Assembly (NCBI GenBank): GCA_002366645.1
Contig: DFBM01000092.1
Span: forward strand, 8,012-26,483
Source: Rhodobacterales bacterium UBA3080
Lineage (GTDB): Bacteria > Pseudomonadota > Alphaproteobacteria > Rhodobacterales > Rhodobacteraceae
Reading direction: 5' to 3'
DNA length: 18,472 nt
How positions within the stretch are numbered: position 1 is the stretch's first letter; each line of letters begins with the position of its first letter. The position numbers and the translations under genes are program-made. Positions 12,325 through 18,472 of the stretch are shown piece after piece. The notes beneath the pieces are model-generated. The model saw only the letters and a list, made by a program, of their open reading frames with translations, did no database searches and was not told the DNA's origin.

Positions 12325-13188
12325 ATGAAAATCTCAAAACTGCATCCGATTATGCAACTGGCCACAGCCGCAACACTTGCGCTTGGTCTCGGGGTAGCGG
12401 CTCAGGCAGAAGAAGGCGCTAAGCTGATCGTAAATGGCGAAATCGAAATGGTCACACGCACGGCAGCGCCTGCGTATATTGACGGTCTCGATGAAATCAT
12501 TTCCGGTTGGGAGTTCCGTTCTACCGAAACTCAAGCCTTGCAAATGGACGACTTCGACAACTCCGGCATGCTGGGTGTTGATAGCGCGCTTGAAGCGTGG
12601 AACAAAGTCCAAGGACCCGAGCAGAAATCCTGTGCAACATGTCACGGCGACGTTGAAAGCATGAAGGGTGTTCGCACCGTAATGCCTAAGTTCAACGAAG
12701 AAGCCAACGACCTGTGGACACTTGAGGACTACATCAACAACTGTCGCACGGAGCGTCAGAATGTCGAGGCATGGGGCTATACTGGTGGCTCAATGACAAA
12801 CATGGCAGCTCTGATCGCCGTTCAATCGCGCGGCATGCCAATGAATGTAGCCATCGATGGTCCGGCAGCACCGTTCTGGGAAGCTGGCAAGGAACTCTAT
12901 TACGCCCGTACAGGTGTTCTGGAACTTTCCTGCGCTTCTTGCCACGAGCAAAGCTACGGCCTGCACATTCGTGCGGATCACCTTTCTCAAGGTCAGATCA
13001 ACGGTTTCCCGGCCTACCGCCTGAAAAACGCGAAGCTTAACGGCATCCACGCGCGCTTCAAAGGTTGTGTTCGTGACACCAAAGCCGAGACCTATAAACC
13101 GGGTGGCCCTGAGTTCCACGCACTGGAGCTATACGTAGCTTCGCGCGGAAACGGCCTAACGGTTGAGGGACCATCGGTTCGCAACTAA
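12325..13188 (+). CDS. soxA: SoxA, dihaem c-type subunit of the SoxAX complex
   Basis: Catalytic subunit (287 aa) of L-cysteine S-thiosulfotransferase. The signal peptide ends at AAQA (28). Two haem sites are intact: Cys103-Cys106-His107 (SCATCHGDV) and Cys203-Cys206-His207 (SCASCHEQS), the dihaem form. Two further cysteines are expected axial ligands: Cys140 (YINNCRTER) and Cys248 (RFKGCVRDTKAE), the second being the one carrying a persulfide at the active site in Rhodovulum sulfidophilum SoxA. ATG 12325 has GGGGAGGA upstream; an earlier ATG (12298) lies before that ribosome site and was rejected. A GC-rich hairpin follows the stop, so soxXYZA may be expressed more than soxBCD. Confidence 0.96.
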   Translation: MKISKLHPIMQLATAATLALGLGVAAQAEEGAKLIVNGEIEMVTRTAAPAYIDGLDEIISGWEFRSTETQALQMDDFDNSGMLGVDSALEAWNKVQGPEQKSCATCHGDVESMKGVRTVMPKFNEEANDLWTLEDYINNCRTERQNVEAWGYTGGSMTNMAALIAVQSRGMPMNVAIDGPAAPFWEAGKELYYARTGVLELSCASCHEQSYGLHIRADHLSQGQINGFPAYRLKNAKLNGIHARFKGCVRDTKAETYKPGGPEFHALELYVASRGNGLTVEGPSVRN

Positions 13189-13194
13189 TAATGT

Positions 13195-13222
13195 TCCGGC
13201 CCCGATTAACTTCGGGGCCGGA
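13195..13222 (+). other. GC-rich hairpin between soxA and soxB
   Basis: TCCGGCCCCGA (13195-13205) pairs perfectly over 11 bases with TCGGGGCCGGA (13212-13222) around the loop TTAACT. No T-run follows, so it is not a classic terminator. It lies 6 bases after the soxA stop in the only large gap (136 bases) of the soxX-to-soxD series. It could stabilise the upstream mRNA against 3' decay or lower read-through into soxBCD. Confidence 0.65.
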
Positions 13223-13324
13223 CTTCCACTGCCCTCACAAATTCATCGTTATCAGGGGTCAACGTCAGCACGCTTAAACCTAGGCTTGCTCACCTTTACC
13301 CTTCAATAAATACTGGAGCATCCC

Positions 13325-15019
13325 ATGATTTCCCGCCGCGACTTTCTTCAAGCCTCTGTGGCCGCTTCTGCAATTGTCGGTGCGTCCGGCGTTGGTAACT
13401 GGTCAAAACTGGCTGCCCAACAACGGCTGACACAGGACCAATTGCTTGATTTCGACACAACCGGCAATGTGACGTTGATCCACATCACCGACATCCACGC
13501 GCAGATGAAGCCGGTCTACTTCCGCGAGCCTGAAATCAACCTTGGTATTGGCGATGTGAACGGACTTCCGCCACATGTGACCGGCAAGGACTTCCTGAAC
13601 CTGTTCAACATGGAAGCGGGAACGCCCGAAGCCTACGCCCTGACTTACGACGACTTTAGTTCGCTCGCCAAAGGATATGGCCGCATGGGTGGTCTGGATC
13701 GTGTGGCGACGGTTATCAACTCCATCCGCGCCGCCCGTCCCGGTGCGCTTTTGCTGGATGGTGGCGATACGTGGCAAGGTTCCTACACCGCGCAGATGAC
13801 CAATGGTCAGGATATGGTTAACGTGATGAACGCGTTGAAGCCCGACGCGATGACCGCGCACTGGGAATTCACGCTGGGCATCGACCGTGTAACCGAGATC
13901 GTCGACAATGATCTGGACTTCCCCTTCCTTGGTGCAAATATTTTCGATACCGAATGGGACGAGCGCGCCTATGAACCTTACAAAATGTTCGACCGTGGTG
14001 GCGTAAAAATTGCCGTTATCGGCCAAGCCTTCCCATATATGCCAATCGCCAACCCCGGTTGGATGTTCCCGGGTCTGTCGTTTGGTGTACGTGAAGACAA
14101 TATGGCGGAGCTGGTCGACGAAGTTCGTGGCTTGGGTGCCGAGCTGGTTGTTATGCTCTCGCACAACGGCTTTGATGTGGACCGCAAACTGGCGAGCCGT
14201 GTTGACGGCATCGATGTGATCCTGACAGGTCACACACATGACGCCCTGCCCGAGCCAGTTTTGGTTAACAACACCATGCTGATCGCGTCCGGTTCGAACG
14301 GCAAATTCGTGACCCGTCTTGATTTGGACGTGCGCGACGGCGAAGTTAAAGGCTTCAATCACAAACTTATCCCGATTTTCTCGGACGTGATCCAAGCCGA
14401 TCCGATGATCGCCAAGCTGATTGACGAACAACGTGCCCCCTTTGAGGACCAGTTGCGCGAAGTTATCGGGAAAACCGACAGCCTTCTCTATCGTCGTGGC
14501 AACTTTAACGGCACTTGGGACGATTTGATCTGTAACGCCCTTATCGAAGAGCGTGAGGCCGACATTTCCCTGTCGCCTGGCTTCCGCTGGGGACCATCCC
14601 TGCTGCCGGGTGATGACATCACCCGCGAGGACATCTTCAACGCCACTGGCATGAGCTATCCAGCCGCCTACCGTTCGGAAATGACCGGCGATTTGATCCA
14701 CACGATCATGGAAGACGTAGCTGACAACCTGTTCAACCCTGACCCTTATTACCAACAAGGTGGCGATATGGTGCGTGTCGGCGGCATGGGCTACTCGATC
14801 GATGTGACCAAGAAGCAAGGGGAGCGGATCACAAATATGACCATGCTCAACACCGGCGAGTTGGTCGAACCGTCGAAAACCTACGTCGTTGCGGGCTGGG
14901 CATCTGTGAATGAGGGAACCGAGGGACCTGCGATCTGGGATGTGATGGAAAGCTATATCAAACGCAAGGGCACCGTCTCGATTGATCCAAACCAATCAGT
15001 TAAAGTTACTGGAGCTTAA
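13325..15019 (+). CDS. soxB: SoxB, dimanganese thiosulfohydrolase
   Basis: Periplasmic hydrolase (564 aa) that releases sulfate from the sulfonate-bearing SoxY cysteine. A Tat signal is present (MISRRDFLQASVAASAIVG). Metal-binding motifs of the 5'-nucleotidase-like fold are in order: Asp56 and His58 in HITDIHAQMKP, Asp148 in LLLDGGDTWQGS, the HWEFTLG stretch at 179, Asn205 in FLGANIFDTEW, His in VVMLSHNGFDVD and GHTHDALPEP near 300. A long C-terminal domain follows (GKTDSLLYRRGNFNGTWDDL, MVRVGGMGYSIDV). Everything expected is intact. ATG follows TGGAGCATCCC. soxC starts 19 bases after the stop, so soxBCD is a tight unit. SoxB is the classic marker gene for thiosulfate oxidisers. Confidence 0.97.
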   Translation: MISRRDFLQASVAASAIVGASGVGNWSKLAAQQRLTQDQLLDFDTTGNVTLIHITDIHAQMKPVYFREPEINLGIGDVNGLPPHVTGKDFLNLFNMEAGTPEAYALTYDDFSSLAKGYGRMGGLDRVATVINSIRAARPGALLLDGGDTWQGSYTAQMTNGQDMVNVMNALKPDAMTAHWEFTLGIDRVTEIVDNDLDFPFLGANIFDTEWDERAYEPYKMFDRGGVKIAVIGQAFPYMPIANPGWMFPGLSFGVREDNMAELVDEVRGLGAELVVMLSHNGFDVDRKLASRVDGIDVILTGHTHDALPEPVLVNNTMLIASGSNGKFVTRLDLDVRDGEVKGFNHKLIPIFSDVIQADPMIAKLIDEQRAPFEDQLREVIGKTDSLLYRRGNFNGTWDDLICNALIEEREADISLSPGFRWGPSLLPGDDITREDIFNATGMSYPAAYRSEMTGDLIHTIMEDVADNLFNPDPYYQQGGDMVRVGGMGYSIDVTKKQGERITNMTMLNTGELVEPSKTYVVAGWASVNEGTEGPAIWDVMESYIKRKGTVSIDPNQSVKVTGA

Positions 15020-15038
15020 ACAAGAATAGGAGGACCTG

Positions 15039-16292
15039 ATGACCAATAAATCCGGCCCTTCCCGCCGCCAGTTCCTGACCACCAGCCTCGCTGCCGGTGG
15101 CGGGATGGCCGCCACTATCGCCCAAGCTGGCGACCCTGCCATCACCGAAGTACAACCGTGGGCGCAACACCTCGGAGAAGGGGTCGATCAGGCTGGTTAC
15201 GGTATGCCCTCGCCGCATGAGGCGCATGTCTTGCGTAAAAGTGTGCCTTGGCTGACCGCTGAGGAAACCTCCTCGATCAATTTCACACCGCTGCATCAGC
15301 TCGACGGTATCATCACACCAAACGGGCTGGCCTTTGAGCGGCACCACAGCGGTGTCGCCGAAATAGACCCTGCAGAATACCGCCTGATGATAAACGGTCT
15401 GGTCGATCGTCCGATGGTTTTTACAATGGAAGACCTGATGCGGTTTCCGCGGCACAATAAGGTCTATTTTCTCGAATGCACCGCAAATTCGGGAATGGAG
15501 TGGCGTGGACCACAGCTGAACGGCGTACAGTTCACCCACGGAATGTTGCATAACGTCATGTACACGGGCGTTATGTTGAAAGATATTCTCGCCGAAGCGG
15601 GCGTGAAGACCGAAGGCAAATGGTTGCTGGCCGAAGGAGCGGATGCGGCAGGTCTTAGCCGCTCGATCCCGATGGAAAAGGCGCTGGACGATTGCATGAT
15701 TGCGTTCAAAATGAACGGCGAGGCATTGCGTCCCGAACAGGGCTACCCCGCCCGTCTGGTTCTTCCGGGTTGGGAAGGCAACATGTGGATCAAGTGGATC
15801 CGGCGCCTAGAAGTAGGGGATCAGCCTTGGCACCACCGCGAAGAAACAGCGCGTTACACCGACCTTTTGGCCAGTGGAGATTCCAGACGGTTTACGTGGA
15901 TGATGGACGCCAAGTCTGTTATTACCACCCCCTCGCCCCAGGCGCCGATCCTGCATGGAAAAGGCCCAACCGTCATCACCGGAATCGCTTGGTCGGGCCA
16001 AGGGATTATCCCGCGGGTGGATGTGACGCTTGACGGCGGCATCAACTGGCATAAGGCGCGGGTCGACGGCCCCAGCCTCGATAAGTCACTACATCGTTTC
16101 TATTTCGAGTTCGATTGGGATGGGAAACCGTTGCTATTGCAGTCCCGTGCACACGATACAACCGGCTACGTGCAGCCAACCAAAGACGCATTGCGCAAAA
16201 TTCGCGGCGTGGTTTCGAACTACCATAATAACGGCATCCAGACTTGGGCGGTTAATAGCGATGGAGAGGTCGACAATGTCGAAATTTCTTAA
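15039..16292 (+). CDS. soxC: SoxC, molybdenum subunit of sulfane dehydrogenase
   Basis: Molybdopterin protein (417 aa) of the sulfite-oxidase family which, with SoxD, removes six electrons from the sulfane sulfur bound to SoxY. It has a Tat signal (PSRRQFLTTSLAAGGG). The molybdenum-ligating cysteine is Cys147 in YFLECTANSGMEW. Other family marks are FERHHSGVAEIDP, RLVLPGWEGNMWIKWIRRLEV and the C-terminal dimer domain with ITGIAWSGQGIIPRVDVTLDGG. Its presence predicts full oxidation to sulfate without stored sulfur. ATG has AGGAGG at ideal spacing. The last 17 bases overlap the soxD start in another frame, implying coupled translation and balanced subunits. Confidence 0.96.
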   Translation: MTNKSGPSRRQFLTTSLAAGGGMAATIAQAGDPAITEVQPWAQHLGEGVDQAGYGMPSPHEAHVLRKSVPWLTAEETSSINFTPLHQLDGIITPNGLAFERHHSGVAEIDPAEYRLMINGLVDRPMVFTMEDLMRFPRHNKVYFLECTANSGMEWRGPQLNGVQFTHGMLHNVMYTGVMLKDILAEAGVKTEGKWLLAEGADAAGLSRSIPMEKALDDCMIAFKMNGEALRPEQGYPARLVLPGWEGNMWIKWIRRLEVGDQPWHHREETARYTDLLASGDSRRFTWMMDAKSVITTPSPQAPILHGKGPTVITGIAWSGQGIIPRVDVTLDGGINWHKARVDGPSLDKSLHRFYFEFDWDGKPLLLQSRAHDTTGYVQPTKDALRKIRGVVSNYHNNGIQTWAVNSDGEVDNVEIS

Positions 16293-16890
16293 CCTGTTAT
16301 TTGCAACGTGTCTGCTAACAACGCCTGTGCTCGCGGAGGGACTGGGGCGCATCGCAACTCCTGACGAAGTTGCTGCGTGGGACATCGACATTCGCCCCGA
16401 TGGGCTAGGACTCCCGGAAGGTTCCGGCACGGTCATCGAAGGTGAAGGCATATTCGAGGAACAATGTGCGGCCTGTCACGGTGATTTTGGTGAGGGCGTA
16501 GACCGCTGGCCGCCTCTCGCTGGTGGTTTCGATACCCTGACCAGCGAGCGACCGCAAAAGACTATCGGCTCGTTCTGGCCATATCTGTCGACCGTCTGGG
16601 ACTACATCAACCGCGCCATGCCCTTTGGTAACGCGCAATCGCTAACGGCGAACGAAGTATATGCGTTGACCGCATATCTGATGTATCTAAACGAAATCGT
16701 CGATGACGAGGACTTTGAGCTATCCAAGCAGAATTTCACCGAATTACCGCTAGGCAACGAACAGAACTTTTATCCGGATGATCGGGACACCACCGAATAT
16801 CCTCTATTCACTGTCGCCTGTATGATTGAGTGTAAGGACAGCGTAGAAATCACCCATTATGCGAGCGGTAAAGACGTCACTCCAGAGTAG
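16276..16890 (+). CDS. soxD: SoxD, short monohaem cytochrome subunit of sulfane dehydrogenase
   Basis: Cytochrome c partner of SoxC (204 aa) that accepts its electrons in the periplasm. A signal peptide covers 1-20 (MSKFLNLLFATCLLTTPVLA). The haem site is Cys64-Cys67-His68 (EEQCAACHGDFGEG), with Met115 (NRAMPFGNA) the likely sixth ligand. A Cys182-x3-Cys186 pair (ACMIECKDS) ends the protein, as in other SoxD N-terminal halves. Paracoccus SoxD is near 380 aa and carries a second haem domain; here the reading frame stops and the next gene begins at the very next base, so that domain is absent. The ATG lies inside the soxC 3' end with GAGAGG upstream. The end looks natural, with no haem motif in other frames downstream. 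Confidence 0.93.
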   Translation: MSKFLNLLFATCLLTTPVLAEGLGRIATPDEVAAWDIDIRPDGLGLPEGSGTVIEGEGIFEEQCAACHGDFGEGVDRWPPLAGGFDTLTSERPQKTIGSFWPYLSTVWDYINRAMPFGNAQSLTANEVYALTAYLMYLNEIVDDEDFELSKQNFTELPLGNEQNFYPDDRDTTEYPLFTVACMIECKDSVEITHYASGKDVTPE

Positions 16891-17448
16891 TCACAGCCGA
16901 CGCTGCGCTGCTAGTTTGGTCATAGCTTCTTTCGTGTGATGTATTGCGGTTCGCGCGAACGAACGCATCACCATAATCTCGAAACCGTCGTTGATCGGGG
17001 TAATCACCGACATCATATGCGCAAACTCGGCACGCGCGGTCTGGCCTTGTTCCATTTGTTTCAAATCCAACGAGCATAAGCGAGCCATGACCTCCTCCGC
17101 ATCAGCGCCGGACAGGCAAAACGTCAGCCAAGCATCGCTTTGGTCCGTAACTGCAGCTTTTCCACCTAGCGTTTTAGCCAAAACAACCGGATCAGCAGCC
17201 CCAAGCACGAACCATTGCCTGTGGCCTGCCCACAACACACGAACGGTCTTTGCTTCATTCGTCTTGCCAACCGCTGGCAACCCAATTCCGAACATCGACG
17301 ACATAGCTTCGCTAACGGCTGAACCCTGATCCATAAACGGGGCTAATGAAATGATCGCCTCCGGCTGCAATGCTCTTAGCATCACGCCACCAATTTCGGT
17401 ACTCAAACCGTCAAATTCATCCGTTGCCTGAAGTTTAAACTCACCCAC
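16891..17448 (-). CDS. soxG: Sarcosine oxidase gamma subunit (heterotetrameric type)
   Basis: Gamma subunit (about 185 aa) of the four-subunit sarcosine oxidase, a cytoplasmic enzyme that demethylates sarcosine to glycine, giving hydrogen peroxide and methylene-tetrahydrofolate. Its sequence has the family pattern: ALQPEAIISLAPF, then VRVLWAGHRQWFVLG, DQSDAWLTFCLSGADAEEVMARLC and the ending ARTAIHHTKEAMTKL. I start at GTG 17448, which has GGAGGG upstream and overlaps the alpha stop by 8 bases; the long upstream extension in the same frame only shadows the alpha gene. It abuts the soxD stop with no base between. The symbol soxG here belongs to sarcosine oxidase, not to the sulfur gene of that name. 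Confidence 0.88.
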   Translation of the reverse strand: MGEFKLQATDEFDGLSTEIGGVMLRALQPEAIISLAPFMDQGSAVSEAMSSMFGIGLPAVGKTNEAKTVRVLWAGHRQWFVLGAADPVVLAKTLGGKAAVTDQSDAWLTFCLSGADAEEVMARLCSLDLKQMEQGQTARAEFAHMMSVITPINDGFEIMVMRSFARTAIHHTKEAMTKLAAQRRL

Positions 17449-18472
17449 GTAGCTTCCCTCCCTCCGGATCATGAAACTGTGGGGGGACGACTTCGCAAAG
17501 TGTATCCAAGTTCCGCAGTAAATCGACTGCCCGTATTGTCTCCCCGATCCGTGCACGTCCGCCTTTCAGCATAGCCAATCCGATCATCCCCTCCGTCGTT
17601 GGAGAGAAACAAACCGACGTCAAGTGTCCCTGCATGTTCTCGCGTTTTGGTTCGGCGTCAACATCAAGCAATATCGATCCGCCAAGAATCTGTCGTACCG
17701 CCCCTGCCGGTCTGATGCCAACCAGTTGTTCACGCATTGGGTCATGCAGGCCAGCACGTTGACTGGACACTTTGCCGACAAAATCTTTCTTGCTTGAAAG
17801 CATACCGCCCAATCCCAGATCACCTGCCGTCGCCCGACCGTCCATTTCGGCATGAGTCAGGAACCCCTTTTCGATACGCAATACGTTCAGGGCTTCCATA
17901 CCGTAGGCACCTCCGTCCAGAGCCTCGGCACGGCTCACAAGCTCGCGCATAAGTGCGTCGCCATAGCGTGCCGGAACAGCGATTTCATAGGCTAGTTCGC
18001 CAGAAAACGATATCCGGAAAAGGCGCCCGGATATTTTGCCAAGAGTGACCTCGCCGCAGCCCATATACGGAAACTTTTCATCCGACACGTCATCAATAAC
18101 TTCCGACAACAGCACCCGCGCCTTTGGCCCCGCGACGGCGATCTGCACCCATTGTTCTGTGACCGAAATTATCCGCACGTCCAGTTCCGGCCACAAGCAT
18201 TGGGCACAAAACTCCAAATGCGACATGACCGGTCCCGCCGCACCGGTTGTTGTCGTGACCAGATACTGGTTCTGGCCAATACGCGCCACCGTCCCGTCAT
18301 CCAACACGAACCCGTCTTCGCGCAACATCAAACCGTAGCGCACTTTCCCAACCTTCAAAGTCGAAATCATGTTGGTGTATATCCGGTCCAAAAAGGCAGC
18401 CGCATCTGGCCCCTGAACGTCGATCTTGCCGAGTGTGCTCACATCACAGACGCCAACAGTGCTGCGAACCAT
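17441..18472 (-). CDS. soxA: Sarcosine oxidase alpha subunit, C-terminal part (5' end outside window)
   Basis: C-terminal 343 residues of the alpha subunit (a protein of about 1000 aa). This part is the aminomethyltransferase-like (GcvT) folate-binding domain: TVGVCDVSTLGKIDVQGPDAAAFLDRIY, then GLMLREDGFVLDDGTVARIG, FSGELAYEIAVPARYGDAL, and ALNVLRIEKGFLTHAEMDGRATAGDLGLGGM, ending in a GcvT C-terminal barrel (GHLTSVCFSPTTEGMIGLAML). The frame is open at the window edge and the ATG there is internal to the usual protein, so the NAD- and FAD-binding part is outside. Dimethylglycine dehydrogenase is the alternative; the overlapping gamma gene settles it. Probably part of a soxBDAG operon for glycine betaine or choline breakdown. 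Not to be confused with the sulfur gene soxA at 12325. Confidence 0.92.
   Translation of the reverse strand: MVRSTVGVCDVSTLGKIDVQGPDAAAFLDRIYTNMISTLKVGKVRYGLMLREDGFVLDDGTVARIGQNQYLVTTTTGAAGPVMSHLEFCAQCLWPELDVRIISVTEQWVQIAVAGPKARVLLSEVIDDVSDEKFPYMGCGEVTLGKISGRLFRISFSGELAYEIAVPARYGDALMRELVSRAEALDGGAYGMEALNVLRIEKGFLTHAEMDGRATAGDLGLGGMLSSKKDFVGKVSSQRAGLHDPMREQLVGIRPAGAVRQILGGSILLDVDAEPKRENMQGHLTSVCFSPTTEGMIGLAMLKGGRARIGETIRAVDLLRNLDTLCEVVPPQFHDPEGGKLRG

Noticed and set aside
13403..14995. Minus-strand reading frame of 530 codons opposite soxB
   Set aside because: It mirrors soxB codon by codon, with His/Asp/Val-rich composition typical of antisense of a real gene, and no known domain.
16891..17556. 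Longer sarcosine oxidase gamma protein starting at 17556
   Set aside because: The extra 36 residues lie inside the alpha gene and have no family likeness; GTG at 17448 has GGAGGG at proper spacing.

Overview
The window is a sulfur-oxidation (Sox) locus of an alphaproteobacterium, most probably a roseobacter-type Rhodobacterales. Gene content supports this: the full alphaproteobacterial set soxXYZ-A-B-CD with soxVW, soxS and an ArsR-type SoxR, a SoxEF flavocytochrome c, a single-chain PntA, and a neighbouring heterotetrameric sarcosine oxidase. The genus cannot be fixed from the sequence alone. No tRNA, rRNA, insertion sequence, integrase, phage gene or CRISPR array was seen, and no gene-free stretch exceeds about 200 bases.

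Layout from left to right: (1) 1-848, the 3' part of an RhlE-like DEAD-box RNA helicase and a strong bidirectional terminator. (2) 867-2865, minus strand, soxE then soxF, encoding a periplasmic dihaem cytochrome and flavoprotein of flavocytochrome c sulfide dehydrogenase; soxE appears to start at a non-AUG (AUU) codon. (3) 3058-4515, plus strand, a DUF2189 membrane protein and a small exported DsrE-like protein with one conserved cysteine, closed by a strong terminator. (4) 4533-7486, minus strand, pntA-pntB, the proton-translocating transhydrogenase. (5) 7628-9427, minus strand, soxS-soxR-soxT: exported thioredoxin, persulfide-sensing repressor and YeeE/YedE sulfur-compound transporter. (6) 9516-16890, plus strand, soxV-W, then soxX-Y-Z-A, a hairpin, and soxB-C-D. 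(7) 16891-18472, minus strand, gamma and alpha (partial) subunits of sarcosine oxidase, which share the 'sox' name but are unrelated.

How it works together: SoxXA attaches thiosulfate to the SoxY C-terminal cysteine (GGCGG end), SoxB hydrolyses off sulfate, and SoxCD oxidises the remaining sulfane sulfur, so thiosulfate should go to sulfate without sulfur globules. SoxV, SoxW and SoxS pass reductant from the cytoplasm to the periplasm to keep SoxY active. SoxEF oxidises sulfide. SoxT and the DsrE-like protein are the likely handlers of sulfane sulfur outside the core cycle. SoxR has cysteines at positions 42 and 108, matching the sensing pair of SqrR/BigR proteins. AT-rich dyads in the soxS/soxV and soxW/soxX gaps are good operator candidates, one lying between the -35 and -10 of a soxV promoter.

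Most interesting points: the AUU start of soxE, which standard gene callers would truncate so as to lose its first haem site; a short one-haem SoxD; a candidate SqrR-type operator in front of soxX; the uncharacterised DUF2189 plus exported DsrE pair inside a sox locus; and pntAB placed between sulfur genes.
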